A stretch of 64,000 nucleotides of DNA. Origin: Paracoccus liaowanqingii. Its GTDB lineage: Bacteria; Pseudomonadota; Alphaproteobacteria; Rhodobacterales; Rhodobacteraceae. The DNA lies in NCBI RefSeq assembly GCF_004683865.2, contig NZ_CP040758.1, positions 18,442 through 82,441 on the forward strand, given 5' to 3'. The notes beneath the pieces were generated by a model, which was not told the DNA's origin, did no database searches, and saw only the letters and a program-made list of their open reading frames with translations. This document shows positions 51,780 through 60,834 of this stretch, in pieces (position 1 is the first letter of the stretch; each line of letters starts with the position of its first letter). The position numbers were made by a program, and so were the translations under genes.

Positions 51780-52130
51780 TGCGGCATCTACCGCACGGAT
51801 CAGCGCCGTGGCATCAATGCCGCTCTCGAACCGGAGCATGCGCTCGTTCGCAAAGCGGATACTCGATCCAAACAACCGGTGCCGGGCTTGCCACGGGCAA
51901 CTCCGCGACAGGTGCTATGCCTATCGGCAGAAAGAGTTCCCCCGTATCCGGCGACCAGAGGTCCCTCCGCTTCAAATCATGGCGCCAAACGTAGATCTAG
52001 ATTTGCTGGCGGGTCACCTCGTGACGCTGCGCAACCTGCGTCACTGACCCCAACCGCGCCTACAATCGCCAGCTTGTCCTTATCATCCCAACGCCGACGC
52101 CGCTCGACTCCCAGAACCTTGCCCCGCATG
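51780..52130 (-). pseudogene. IS66-family TnpA (OrfA) remnant
   Basis: The minus strand encodes MRGKVLGVERRRRWDDKDKL, QVAQRHEVTRQQI, RHDLKRRDLWSPDTGELFLP and ends GIDATALIRAVDAA. A stop follows QQI and the frame changes several times, so the gene is broken. Confidence 0.8.
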
Positions 52131-52254
52131 ACCCCTCCGCACATAAGGGACGTCGCTATGCACGTGTCCTCTCTGACCCACTGGCGCAAGCGGATGCTAC
52201 CCTAAATCTTTAGGAGTGCGAATCGCCTTGCAAGACCCCAATAGACAAACGGTC

Positions 52255-52329
52255 GAAGTCCACATCCGAGTTGCACTCATGAACCGCTTTGACGCACTCG
52301 GCACTGCCGAGATCGAACGTATGGCCTGA
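52255..52329 (+). pseudogene. C-terminal IS5-family transposase remnant
   Basis: VEVHIRVALMNRFDALGTAE then IERMA and a stop: the same tail as the transposase at 11162. Nothing upstream belongs to it. Confidence 0.8.
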
Positions 52330-52448
52330 GCTTAATGAGGTAAGGGAAAATCTTGCTTCAACGCTGAATTCTGCAACAGCGCCCCTAAGGCGTACAAAAA
52401 TAATTTTGCACGGGGTTTATACAAAATATCTGCGCCAGACCCAAAAAT

Positions 52449-52658
52449 TTATGAATTTCCTTTAGGGTCGTGAGGACGATTGGGAATTGATCGGACGGGT
52501 GTGGAAACACCCCAGACACCTGCTTGGTGCTGCAGGCGCTCTTGAAGGTCACGGTAGTCGGCCCTGTGCGAGTACAGGCCAATGGCGGAAATGATCATTC
52601 CGAGGTCTTTAGCCGAAACAAAAGGGCGGAGTTCGGCGATGTTTATCTGCTGCGACAT
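52449..52658 (-). CDS. Small hypothetical protein
   Basis: 69 residues starting MSQQINIAELRPFVSAKDLG, then MIISAIGLYSHRADYRDLQE. AGGA lies about eight bases before ATG 52658, and the N-terminal 45 residues look like a real helical protein. The C-terminal part (VSTPVRSIPNRPHDPKGNS) looks like read-through and may result from truncation. I do not recognise it. Confidence 0.35.
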   Translation of the reverse strand: MSQQINIAELRPFVSAKDLGMIISAIGLYSHRADYRDLQERLQHQAGVWGVSTPVRSIPNRPHDPKGNS

Positions 52659-52775
52659 TTAAATATTCCTACTACACATAAAAAGCTATGTAAGCTTATT
52701 ACTGCGGAGGTGTGCGGTGCGAAACCTGACTTTTCGCACAGGTTGTTTGCGAGAATGGGTCATAAGTCCTCCTAG

Positions 52776-53249
52776 TTGAGGCGGTTACGTCATTTGGAGA
52801 AGGCCATTGCCCGCGTGTGTGCCTTGCCAGACAATCCCTACGATGGCCTCACCCTGCCCGAAACTTTGGAGCAGGTTGTCATCCTGACCGGCCAGACGTC
52901 GGATCTGGCCGTCGGGGACCGGCGGTATCGCGGCCATGGGGTGTCGGGAACGAGAGTTCTGATCAGCGGCATCCGCCGCGGCCTGTCGCCGAAGCCGAAA
53001 GCGCTGCTCAGGCGACGCAGCTCCATCGAGCCCGAGATCGGACACATGAAGACAGACGGACGGCTGTCGCGCTGTCTGCTGAAAGGCACGACCGGCGACG
53101 CCATCTTTGCCGTGCTCTGCGGCTGCGGCCATAACATCCGCAAGATTCTGGCCTACAGGGCTTTGTTGGCCCTCATTTTGGCCGCCATCTTGCAAGTGAT
53201 CAGAACAGAAAATGGCTGTCGCGCTCACGGGCCGCGTTGTTCAGCTTGA
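52776..53249 (+). pseudogene. C-terminal part of an IS5-family (IS5-group) transposase
   Basis: AVGDRRYRGHGVSGTRVLIS, RRGLSPKPKALLRRRSSIEP, EIGHMKTDGRLSRCLLKGT and CGHNIRKILAYRALLALIL are the last 110 residues of an IS5-group transposase, with RGY-type and the Glu in EPEIGHMK. The N-terminal half is absent. It is a different subgroup from the element at 11108. It ends six bases before the next gene. Confidence 0.82.
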
Positions 53250-53254
53250 ACTAA

Positions 53255-54865
53255 TTGACAAGGTTCCCAACGAATTGCCGTATTGTGCTCAAAGCGACAT
53301 GGTCTACGACGGTCGAAGATCGCTCTTTCCTGCCATTTGAGGTGCCCCGGCTAATGACATCGATCCTGAAGCAGGGCGCCATTGACTTCATTGACGTAAC
53401 ATCCGTCCTGGGATGGTTCGAACTGCGTGGCAACGAAGCGCTGTCGGCATCGCTGGTCGTCGGAGAGATGTCGTCGCCCGTCACGCTGACGCCGGTCGAG
53501 AATAAACCAATGCGCTGGAGGTTCCGCGCGCAGCCCGAACAGCCCGTGTCAGCGTCGGACTTCGCATCGGGTGCCGCCGCCCTCCGGATTGCCCAGGGCG
53601 GCCTGTTTGTGAACCTGCCGCTATGGAAGCCCCTGGCCGTTGCCGCTGCAGTCCAAAATCTGACGCCGAAGGAATTGCCTTTTCTGCTGCGCACCCTACC
53701 CCAAAAGGATCGGGACGCGCTTCGCACGGGGCTTGCCGATCTGACCAGACCCTCGCACGCGTCTGGACCGCTCCGCCAGCGTCAAGAACGCAGGGCACTT
53801 TTCGGCAATGCCGAGTTCCGCGTCGTGGCTGGCTCGGAGCTTGTCCTTCTGGAGATTATCGAGACGTTGATCACTCAGGGCTGGTCCTGCGACGTCACCG
53901 CCTGGTCAATCGGAGAACCGATGCGGACGCTCGCGCAGGCGGCAGGGGCGCAGCTGATCACGTCTCCGGACCAAGTCAATGCCTTCAACTATGATCTCGT
54001 CTGGCTGAACAACAGGCTGGAAGCGGTCTTCGACTATAACGTGACCGAAGCCAGCGCGTCTCGAACCCTCTTTGTGTTCGCGCATCTGGACCGGGGGTGG
54101 AGCTTTGCCCAGCCTGGTGCGGTAGTCGAGCAGATCTTAGGCGGTTTGTTCCTCGTCACCGCATCTCGAGGCATCGACCGGATTGCCGAATACGGCGTTC
54201 CTGCGGACAAGATCCGCCTCTTCCGCAATCCGGCACCTCAAGGTTTCGACATGTCACCTGCAGAGAACACCGAAAGATTGACCCATCTGCTGGTCGTTTC
54301 CAACCACGCTCCTCCCGAGGTCAGGGACGCTACGGCGATGCTGAGGGAGAAGGGTGTCCGCGTCGACCATTGGGGATCAGGTGGAAACGTGACCGGCCGC
54401 CGGCTGACTCCGGAGGCGATGCAATCCGTCGATGCGGTCCTGACGATCGGAAAGACCGTTCCCTACGCCTTGCGCGCGGGGCGCCCGACCTATGTCTACG
54501 ATCATTTCGGTGGCCCGGGCTGGTTGACGGACAAGAACTTTGCCGCCGCAGCCTCGCGCAATTTTAGCGGCTTGTGCTGCGAGCGGCGGATGGATGCCAT
54601 GTCCCTGTGCGAAGAACTCCTGTCAGGCTTCCGGGACGCTCGGGGGACAGCGCAGCGGGCACGTCAGACCTGGATCTCCGACTATCTGTTAGAGGAAGTG
54701 GTCGCCCGGATTCTTGTCCAGCAAGCCCTTGCGCCAACCCCTGAAGAACATCGTCAACAATTGGATAACGTGAGGGCAGCATGGTTGGGGGAACGCGCCC
54801 TCGCCCTGACGGCAGGGACTTATTTCCGTGGTGCCATGGCAGCACATCGCGCCCAAAAAATCTAA
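53255..54865 (+). CDS. Putative GT-B-type glycosyltransferase
   Basis: 536 residues. The N-terminal part (to about 170) contains beta-rich sequence (SVLGWFELRGNEALSASLVV, LRIAQGGLFVNLPLWKPLAV), and the remainder has a double-Rossmann look: EFRVVAGSELVLLEIIETLI, YDLVWLNNRLEAVFDYNV, LFLVTASRGIDRIAEYGVPA, HLLVVSNHAPPEVRDATAML and VLTIGKTVPYALRAGRPTYV, then YDHFGGPGWLTDKNF as in glycosyltransferase C-terminal domains. No classic EX7E motif is present. The start is unsure: TTG 53255 or ATG 53354. IS5 remains end directly before the gene, which may have replaced its promoter. I infer a role in surface-glycan synthesis. Confidence 0.55.
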   Translation: MTRFPTNCRIVLKATWSTTVEDRSFLPFEVPRLMTSILKQGAIDFIDVTSVLGWFELRGNEALSASLVVGEMSSPVTLTPVENKPMRWRFRAQPEQPVSASDFASGAAALRIAQGGLFVNLPLWKPLAVAAAVQNLTPKELPFLLRTLPQKDRDALRTGLADLTRPSHASGPLRQRQERRALFGNAEFRVVAGSELVLLEIIETLITQGWSCDVTAWSIGEPMRTLAQAAGAQLITSPDQVNAFNYDLVWLNNRLEAVFDYNVTEASASRTLFVFAHLDRGWSFAQPGAVVEQILGGLFLVTASRGIDRIAEYGVPADKIRLFRNPAPQGFDMSPAENTERLTHLLVVSNHAPPEVRDATAMLREKGVRVDHWGSGGNVTGRRLTPEAMQSVDAVLTIGKTVPYALRAGRPTYVYDHFGGPGWLTDKNFAAAASRNFSGLCCERRMDAMSLCEELLSGFRDARGTAQRARQTWISDYLLEEVVARILVQQALAPTPEEHRQQLDNVRAAWLGERALALTAGTYFRGAMAAHRAQKI

Positions 54866-54883
54866 ATTTAGACGCATTCGACC

Positions 54884-54906
54884 TAGGGCCTATTAACGTT
54901 CTTCTG
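54884..54906 (+). repeat. Orphan IS427-type inverted repeat
   Basis: CTAGGGCCTATTAACGTTCT resembles the end of the element at 37160 (CTAGGGCCTGTTGACGTTCA). No transposase follows, so it is a solo end or residue of excision. Confidence 0.55.
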
Positions 54907-55001
54907 AAGGGCACCTCGATTTTTAACCTTTTCTGGCCGGCGGGTAGCGGGCTGGGCGGCTTGGAGATTGAGATGATACCGCACTTCGGCATCCTTGCGC
55001 G

Positions 55002-55349
55002 CTATGGGGTCTTCAGCTCTCCGTCTGTCACGTGCGGCGTTTCGTGCCTCCTCGCCTGATTACCGCGCCCTGGGGTTAGGCCGGGCACGGGTTCAAGCGG
55101 CGCAGCTGGCCGAGGCGCCGCATGTTGTGCTGGCGCCGGATTGCAGACCACCAGCGGGGTAAAAACCGGCTTGTCGGCCGGTGCACATGGCAGCACCAGC
55201 TTGCCTTGCTTGGCCAGCCGCTTCCACGCCGACAACTGGTTCGGCTGCACACCATACCGATCTGCAACAGCATTCACCGTGGCACCAGGCTCAAGCGTAT
55301 CGGCGACCACCAGAGCCTTTACCTCAGTCACCCGAGCCTTGAGCAGCAT
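55002..55349 (-). pseudogene. IS66-family TnpA (OrfA), 3-prime part altered
   Basis: From ATG 55349: MLLKARVTEVKALVVADTLE, TVNAVADRYGVQPNQLSAWK, RLAKQGKLVLPCAPADKPVF and TPLVV. This is the HTH protein of IS66. The last 35 residues (PGRGNQARRHETPHVTDGE) do not fit, so the reading frame was changed. No TnpB or TnpC follows. Confidence 0.75.
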
Positions 55350-55560
55350 GGTCCGTTTTAACTCATGACAAAATGCCAATTTTGTCATGAGTGGCTGCAT
55401 GAATGCCCTCCCTGTTACAGTCGTTTGCTCGGGCGTGCTGCTTCAAAGGCGTCAACTGTTGGATGTTACCCAGAACTAACACAGCAGCAGCCGGAATTGT
55501 CACTGAAAACTGACCCATGTGGAACCTTGCCCCTGACGGAATTTATCGGGGGTTATCGGA

Positions 55561-55690
55561 GTGATCGACATGGGATTTTTGAGTGCTATTCGACGTTGGG
55601 CCTTGCGGGACAAGATGCCCATTCGCGAGATTGCGCGGCGGACCGGGTTGTCTCGCAACACCATCAAAAAGTATCTGCGGGCGGGGGGTG
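55561..55690 (+). pseudogene. N-terminal remnant of IS21 IstA transposase
   Basis: MGFLSAIRRWALRDKMPIRE, IARRTGLSRNTIKKYLRAG is the HTH start of IstA. The sequence then changes into the end of another element. Confidence 0.8.
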
Positions 55691-55715
55691 TCCACCCCAT
55701 CGCTTACATATCAAG
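55685..55715 (+). repeat. IS end shared with 8955-8990
   Basis: GGGGTGTCCACCCCATCGCT followed by TACATATCAAG matches the minus strand of about 8955-8990. The element to which it belongs is not complete anywhere in the window. Confidence 0.55.
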
Positions 55716-55884
55716 CTGTCGCACAGTCGTGCGTTTTGGTCAGAGCCTACCAGAGCCCCTCTGCTTCACGGTAAAACATAACAGCTCGGCGGATACCCCC
55801 GAACAGGGTGGGTTCATGTTGTCGGAACGAGTGGGCGGATGATCCAAGATACGTAACACTATTACACTAAGGGTCGTGGTCTGC

Positions 55885-55919
55885 TTGACATTTTCCCAGA
55901 GTGTAGTAACGTTACTACA
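55885..55919 (+). promoter_or_regulatory. Toxin-antitoxin promoter with overlapping 18-bp palindrome
   Basis: TTGACA at 55885 is a good -35 box. The perfect palindrome TGTAGTAACGTTACTACA at 55902-55919 covers the expected -10 position, 29 bases before the antitoxin start, so the antitoxin-toxin complex can repress its own promoter. Confidence 0.7.
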
Positions 55920-55947
55920 TAGATCTTCTAAGAGTTGGGTATGAGCA

Positions 55948-56202
55948 ATGGAACCGACGACGATCACCAGCCGAACGTTCAACCAAGATGCCAGTGGCGC
56001 AAAGCGGGCTGCTCAGAACGGGCCTGTGTTCATCACTGACCGGGGCAAGCCCGCGCATGTGTTGCTCAGCATTGAAGCCTACAGGCGGCTCACAGGGCAG
56101 CGAGAAAGTATTGTTGATCTGCTGGCTGACCCGCAAGCAGCAGAGGTCCCTTTTGAACCCGGTCGATTGAGTGCCCTCACGAAACCGGTTGATTTGTCCT
56201 GA
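55948..56202 (+). CDS. PHD/YefM-type antitoxin
   Basis: 84 residues: TITSRTFNQDASGAKRAAQN, GPVFITDRGKPAHVLLSIEA and YRRLTGQRESIVDLLADPQA. The N-terminal part is the Phd/YefM DNA-binding fold with the typical V-F/I-I-T-xRGKPxxVLLS strand; the C-terminal helix (VDLLADPQAAEVPFEPGRL) should wrap the toxin. It overlaps the toxin gene by one base. It neutralises the PIN toxin and represses the promoter. Confidence 0.88.
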   Translation: MEPTTITSRTFNQDASGAKRAAQNGPVFITDRGKPAHVLLSIEAYRRLTGQRESIVDLLADPQAAEVPFEPGRLSALTKPVDLS

Positions 56203-56624
56203 TGTTCATTCTCGATACGAACGTGGTGTCCGAACTGCGCAAAGCAAAAGCAGGTAAAGCGAATGCCAATGTTGTTGCTTGGGCGGCAGCTCAAGACCCG
56301 TCAGCCTTGTTCCTGTCGGCCATTACGCTTCTGGAGCTTGAAATGGGTATCAGGCAAGTTGAGAGGCGTGACACAGCTCAAGGAGCCGTTTTGAGAGCTT
56401 GGATGACTGACAGGGTGTTCCCGGCATTTGAGGGGCGTATTCTGCCGGTAGACGGTCCTGTCGCGCTCTGCTGCGCTGCTCTGCATGTTCCTGACCCACG
56501 CAGCGACAGGGATGCCCTTATCGCTGCGACAGGGATTGTCCATGCCATGCCAATCGTCACGCGCAATGTGGCCGACTTCGCGCCGACAGGCGTGCAGATT
56601 ATGAATCCATGGGACATCGCCTAG
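56202..56624 (+). CDS. vapC: PIN-domain toxin (VapC/FitB type)
   Basis: 140 residues: MFILDTNVVSELRKAKAGKA with the first acidic residue (Asp5), ITLLELEMGIRQVERRD with Glu, and DPRSDRDALIAATGIVHAMP and IVTRNVADFAPTGVQIMNPW with the later Asp residues. The order DTNVVSE...E...D(R)xLIAATA...TRNxxDF is standard for VapC/FitB ribonucleases. Start ATG overlaps the antitoxin TGA. The pair probably stabilises the replicon. Confidence 0.9.
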   Translation: MFILDTNVVSELRKAKAGKANANVVAWAAAQDPSALFLSAITLLELEMGIRQVERRDTAQGAVLRAWMTDRVFPAFEGRILPVDGPVALCCAALHVPDPRSDRDALIAATGIVHAMPIVTRNVADFAPTGVQIMNPWDIA

Positions 56625-56689
56625 GACCAAGCTGAATCAGGATCACTGAGCTGCGTCCTGCCAGATGACACGGACCATTCGTCCCTCGG

Positions 56690-56830
56690 AGGGCATTGTT
56701 TGTCTACCACGGGTTTTGAGGTCTTCGCCGCTGCGGAAGCGGTGGCTTTACAAGACGTCCTCGATCCGACCGTTGAAGCGTTCAACCATTCCATTAGTCT
56801 GCGGGTGCATCGGCGGGGCCAACGGGTTGC
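56690..56830 (-). pseudogene. IS481-family transposase remnant
   Basis: HPQTNGMVERFNGRIEDVL, a stop, then SHRFRSGEDLK. This is the region around the Glu of the IS481 rve core. Only about 45 codons remain. Confidence 0.75.
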
Positions 56831-57123
56831 CAGCCACCCGCGCTGCCCTGGTCGACGCTGCCACGTGACAGTTCCAGAGCACATACCCTCTTCCCACCGC
56901 CGCCATGCGGAATGGACGCCGGCCAGCGTCCCGGCGCAGGCGGCCAGGTTTGGCCCGTCAGTGGCGGCATTTTGCGAGGCTGTAATGACAGACCGGCCCC
57001 ATCCCAAGCAAAGCTTTCGAAGCTGCCTCGGCGTTCTTGCCTTCGCCAAGAGCTATAAACCTCCCGCAGCCTCGGCGCACCCTGCTGGCGGGGAATATCC
57101 ATCCGGGCCCGTTCCGTGGCCTC

Positions 57124-57739
57124 AACTAGTGTGGCCCGCCTAACAGTAGATTCCCCGCCTGGAGTGTGTGGGCAACGCACAGACCATGTGCGAAACAACG
57201 TCACCGCATCCCCGATAGGATTCATGTGTCAGATGGGGAACACTAGTGGCACCTTCTCAAAACGAGGCCGGAGACGGCGCCGAGGTGTGCTTTAAAGAGT
57301 TTCAATCCAGTTCTTTTGCTTCACCACCCCGACGGGCCAATGCGTTAAAATCGACCTCGGGATAGGCATCTGGAATTCTGTCTATATCTCTACGAGTAGC
57401 CAACGCGATTTTCGTAACGGTAGCTTTGTTAATCATAAATATGCCGTCGCGGGTTTCAACGGGAAAGAATGGTCGTTGATCACATAGCATATCTAATACT
57501 CGCTGATCCTGCCGAACGTGAACGACTCCTAAAACGACACTTGTTTCCCCAATAAGGTGAATTTGAACGGGGAGGCGGTACTTATTGATATGTGACATTG
57601 ACTTTTCTTCTCCAAATTAGTGTTCCACACCTAACGCATGAATTCCATCGGGATGCGGCGACGTTGCCCCGCACGCGGTCCGAGCGGTTGCCCACACACT
57701 CCAGACCGGGAATCCACCGTCAGGCGGACAACACTAGAT
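57124..57739. repeat. Unit bounded by 53-bp inverted repeats, carrying one small gene
   Basis: 57124-57176 and 57687-57739 are inverted copies with about 85% identity (shared GTTGCCCACACACTCCAG core). They enclose 510 bases with the 98-residue gene at 57302-57598. The repeats may be ends of two IS copies in opposite orientation, or the ends of a non-autonomous element that carries a cargo gene. Confidence 0.55.
57302..57598 (-). CDS. Small hypothetical protein
   Basis: 98 residues: MSHINKYRLPVQIHLIGETS, VVLGVVHVRQDQRVLDMLCD, QRPFFPVETRDGIFMINKAT and VTKIALATRRDIDRIPDAYP. It looks like a five-stranded small beta-barrel, of the kind found in some signalling and regulatory proteins, followed by a short acidic tail. 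I do not recognise a family with certainty. GGAG lies about eleven bases upstream of ATG 57598. The AT-rich composition differs from that of the IS material around it. Inverted repeats lie on both sides. Confidence 0.55.
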   Translation of the reverse strand: MSHINKYRLPVQIHLIGETSVVLGVVHVRQDQRVLDMLCDQRPFFPVETRDGIFMINKATVTKIALATRRDIDRIPDAYPEVDFNALARRGGEAKELD

Positions 57740-57953
57740 CGATCCTGTCGAGCGAACTCGACAACGCCTTCCTCGAAAAAAGCCCCGAACAAACCCCGCT
57801 TCGGCATTCGCACAGAGGTGGTTCGGTTTTCCTAATCAGTTTTGGGGTGATTTCTAAGTAATTTTCCGCCTCGGTTACGCCGCGACCGCTTTAGGTTGAG
57901 CTACTCCCCGATCCATGGACAGTTTCGGTGGATATTTAAACTACGGCCTGGAC
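57740..57953. other. Short gene-free stretch
   Basis: No coding region supported. It joins the repeat unit and an IS3 remnant. Confidence 0.35.
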
Positions 57954-58100
57954 CTACTGATTGGTTTCGATGCTGTTGAAATACACTACGGTGGGCGGAC
58001 GCCCGCCATGGGCGGTGTGGGGCCGCTTATGGTTGTAGAAGGTGATCCAGCGGTCGATGGCCGCCTTGGCCTGTGATCCGGTTTCCCAAGCATGCAGGTA
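57954..58100 (-). pseudogene. C-terminal IS3-family transposase remnant
   Basis: The minus strand encodes AKAAIDRWITFYNHKRPHTA then HGGRPPTVVYFNSIETNQ and a stop, the usual end of IS3 OrfB. It marks the border of the IS-rich zone next to the Tad genes. Confidence 0.8.
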
Positions 58101-58122
58101 ACTCACCAAAACGGTCCATACA

Positions 58123-58533
58123 TTACTGCCTAAGAGGCAGCTGTATCTGGCGATTGATGCTTAGAATTATGCTGTTTTGAACAAGATTTGGCACCAACAG
58201 CGTTGCAGGGTAGCGTATAGAAATTGGCATAAGGCCGCTCGCATCCGGAAGTGCTCGTTCAATTTCCAAAAAACTGTGATCAAATTTTATTGATTCACGA
58301 ATAATTTCATCAATACGATTCAGGTCGCTGTTTGTTGTTGGAGGATTAAGGAGGACATGCCTTATGGCAATATCAGCCGCAAAAGCCAATTGGTTTCGAA
58401 GAAATAGTGCTCGTCCGAATTCAACTATGCCTAACAAAAGGGAAATAAAAGTTAAAAAAACCATAGCAAATTCAATCGCCGCAGCTCCCGAAGCGCAATG
58501 ATAAAAATTATGCTGGCAACTACGAAACCTCAT
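58123..58533 (-). CDS. TadE-like pilus assembly protein
   Basis: 136 residues. The N-terminus is short and basic, then ASGAAAIEFAMVFLTFISLL and LGIVEFGRALFLRNQLAFAA: the TadE motif (GAAAIEFA) with the Glu five residues after the processing-type Gly, and one membrane helix. The remainder (ERALPDASGLMPISIRYPAT) is periplasmic. TadE-like pseudopilins help to build Flp/Tad pili. It overlaps the gene before it by four bases (ATGA), so they are translated together. Confidence 0.82.
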   Translation of the reverse strand: MRFRSCQHNFYHCASGAAAIEFAMVFLTFISLLLGIVEFGRALFLRNQLAFAADIAIRHVLLNPPTTNSDLNRIDEIIRESIKFDHSFLEIERALPDASGLMPISIRYPATLLVPNLVQNSIILSINRQIQLPLRQ

Positions 58534-59003
58534 CGCACCTGCACCTGGAGCCGTCTAGAGAGAGAAATATCTGAAAGGAATATACTATCATATAATTTTT
58601 GCGCTGTTAACGAGTAGTGGATATTAGTCGGTGCAGAGCCAGCACACGTCGTATCGCACTGCATCGAAAGCGGAGCGCTTTCGGGACAGGTGCAAATGCG
58701 CACTACATTTACAGCTACTAAAGTGTCTTTATTTGATGCGCGTATGATATTTTCAATTTCAGGGCCGTCGCCACCTGCGATTGCACCCTGCGCTCCAGTG
58801 CGTAGAAGCGAACCTATAATCATATGCTCAGTCAGGGCTCGGCCAACATCTACTGTTCCTAAAAGGGCAACAATAAGAAACGGCGCCAGAAGCGCGAACT
58901 CGATGGCCGAAGCACCACGTTCGGAGGGAATGAGATCGGAAAGTTTATGGTGAACGACGGGCGGGAAAAACCTCATTGAGCAGCACATCCCTTTTGATTT
59001 CAT
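58530..59003 (-). CDS. TadE-like pilus assembly protein
   Basis: 157 residues. SERGASAIEFALLAPFLIVA then LLGTVDVGRALTEHMIIGSL is the prepilin-like TadE/TadF start with the conserved Glu. A Cys-rich loop follows (VVRICTCPESAPLSMQCDTT with five Cys in about 20 residues), which may form disulfides in the periplasm. The start can be ATG 59003 or the ATG ten codons later; the family start is closer to the second. It is the second of two TadE-like genes and is probably processed by a prepilin peptidase encoded elsewhere. Confidence 0.8.
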   Translation of the reverse strand: MKSKGMCCSMRFFPPVVHHKLSDLIPSERGASAIEFALLAPFLIVALLGTVDVGRALTEHMIIGSLLRTGAQGAIAGGDGPEIENIIRASNKDTLVAVNVVRICTCPESAPLSMQCDTTCAGSAPTNIHYSLTAQKLYDSIFLSDISLSRRLQVQVR

Positions 59004-59334
59004 GATAAGCTAACGATACTTTAGCAAACCTAATAAGTCATCGAATATACACGCCTTTCTCTTAGCAGATACAACCCGCGCATGACATGCTTTATGTGAA
59101 ATAAATAAGCACTATACTAAAAAGTACTTAATTATAGATAGAATAGCGAAAACTCAAAGTATTTTGAACGTTTGGTTTAGATTTCTCGCATAAACACACT
59201 TATATCAGTTTAAATTACGATTGAGCACCTAAGTTTAAAAAATTTGTATGTTGATAAAGCAACCTGTTTTTAAAGAAGGCCCGCCCATCTGAGGAAATCT
59301 TCAAATCTTGATGTAGTTCAGGCCACTATCGGTC
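59004..59334. other. AT-rich intergenic region in the Tad cluster
   Basis: 330 bases with many A/T runs, between the tadE pair and the TadG-like gene. A promoter for the tadE pair (read leftwards) can be expected. I see no gene and no clear repeat. Confidence 0.45.
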
Positions 59335-60834
59335 TCACTCGGTGATTTGCACCATAACATTGGTCTGGATTTCCCGGGCGTTGCTCGTCTCGCAGCTGGA
59401 TTTCAACGTTGAGTGGCCGGTGAACTCGACTGTATTGCCGATGATTTGCGTGCAGCCGCCGGTCGTGGTTGAGTTCCCAGTAAAGCGGATTGCTGCACTG
59501 GGAGCGTAGATTACACCTTGAGTAATTGAACCCGCGTTTCCAAGAATTTCATGCGTGACGCCGACCTGACTGCGGCTGGCGAAGATCAGGATGCCGGCAT
59601 AAGGGCCTGTGGTAGGCGCTTTCAGATTCAAGCTGCCATTGCCGCTCAATCTGAGCTTGGCATTGCCAGCAAGGTAGAATGTGGCGCCGTTGGCGTTGAT
59701 CGACGCCTCGCCCGCGGTGACTGTGCCGTTCGCGTTGAGCGACAGATCGCCGTCTTTAATAATGTAGAGGCCCGGCTTAAAGGTAACATGTTTTTTAATG
59801 TCAAGGCCGCCGCAGAATAGCAAAGACATTCCATTAGGACTGGGAACCGGTTCGAAGATTTCGGTGTCTTTCGACCCCGTGAAACATTTCTCTTCAGGAA
59901 TTGGCTCGCCGATGTCTGCATAAGGATCGCGCACCACCGGTGCATATGTGTTGACCGCGGGACAGGCGAGTTTCAGGCCAGTACTGATGGTCGCCTCTCC
60001 CACGGTGTGCACGCAACCAACCGTCATCCCTGCGGAGCCGCCAATGGAGAAGGCGTTGCCGGCGTTGGAGTTTGAGGCGACATCGCATCCTTCAAGTGAA
60101 ACATCCGTTGAGCCGCTGAGAGTGATTGCACCCGGGGCGGTTGGCGACAATGCTAAGACGCACGCCTTTGAGTTGGACGGCATGACGCTGGCCACTGCCC
60201 GCGTCTTGAGATGAACCGGCTCCTCAACAAAGATTGCGGAGAAGTACCGCGGATGGGTTTCTGTCAGAATGACCTCGACACTGCCGGGTACCCCTGCCCT
60301 GGGCCCGCTAGTCGGTGGGGTGTGGACGGTAATTGTCCCATCCTCAGCCATGAACCCGGTCTGGGTGGCTACTTGCCAGGAGGCGGCCTCAATCTGTTCC
60401 TTCTTGGCTCCTGCCCGCAGTCGGATCGCGCCAGCGTGGGCAGCCATATCCACTGCATGTTGCAATTTTCTTTGCTGCATGTAGTGGTAGCCCGTCTCCG
60501 CACCCAACCCCATGCCCGCCGCAACGAGTGGCATCGACAATGCGGCGATGATCACTACTGCTCCGCTGCTGTCGCTGCGAAGGGCTGCCAACCGGCTGAG
60601 GGTCAGAGGATAGGGCCGTGGAAGCCGAAGGCCATTGTGGGCCGGAATGTCAACATCTGACAAATGTCGTGCGGTTGCAGGGTCGGCAGCATGAGGCTGC
60701 GGCGGCGTTTCGTCTTGAGAATAAGGGCTTCGCTCGTCTGATCGCTTTCCCAAAATAAACATGCTCATGATAAGGACAAAAACAGTGATCGACAGGACAA
60801 GGTAGACGAACAGAGCGAATGTCCAAAAAGACAT
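59335..60834 (-). CDS. TadG-like protein with long beta-rich C-terminus
   Basis: 499 residues. An N-terminal membrane helix (FALFVYLVLSITVFVLIMSM) is followed by a Pro-rich linker and then a TadE/G-like segment SDSSGAVVIIAALSMPLVAA and GMGLGAETGYHYMQQRKLQH with AVDMAAHAGA, the usual TadG signature. Thus there are two hydrophobic segments, whereas TadG usually has one. The C-terminal 270 residues are repetitive strands (LYIIKDGDLSLNANGTVTAG, ASINANGATFYLAGNAKLRL, AIRFTGNSTTTGGCTQIIGN) that look like a parallel beta-helix. TadG is needed for Flp pilus surface attachment. About 740 bases separate it from the next gene. Confidence 0.8.
   Translation of the reverse strand: MSFWTFALFVYLVLSITVFVLIMSMFILGKRSDERSPYSQDETPPQPHAADPATARHLSDVDIPAHNGLRLPRPYPLTLSRLAALRSDSSGAVVIIAALSMPLVAAGMGLGAETGYHYMQQRKLQHAVDMAAHAGAIRLRAGAKKEQIEAASWQVATQTGFMAEDGTITVHTPPTSGPRAGVPGSVEVILTETHPRYFSAIFVEEPVHLKTRAVASVMPSNSKACVLALSPTAPGAITLSGSTDVSLEGCDVASNSNAGNAFSIGGSAGMTVGCVHTVGEATISTGLKLACPAVNTYAPVVRDPYADIGEPIPEEKCFTGSKDTEIFEPVPSPNGMSLLFCGGLDIKKHVTFKPGLYIIKDGDLSLNANGTVTAGEASINANGATFYLAGNAKLRLSGNGSLNLKAPTTGPYAGILIFASRSQVGVTHEILGNAGSITQGVIYAPSAAIRFTGNSTTTGGCTQIIGNTVEFTGHSTLKSSCETSNAREIQTNVMVQITE

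Noticed and set aside
56700..57143. 147-codon plus-strand frame
   Set aside because: It runs antisense through the IS481 remnant and through repeat sequence; no motif.
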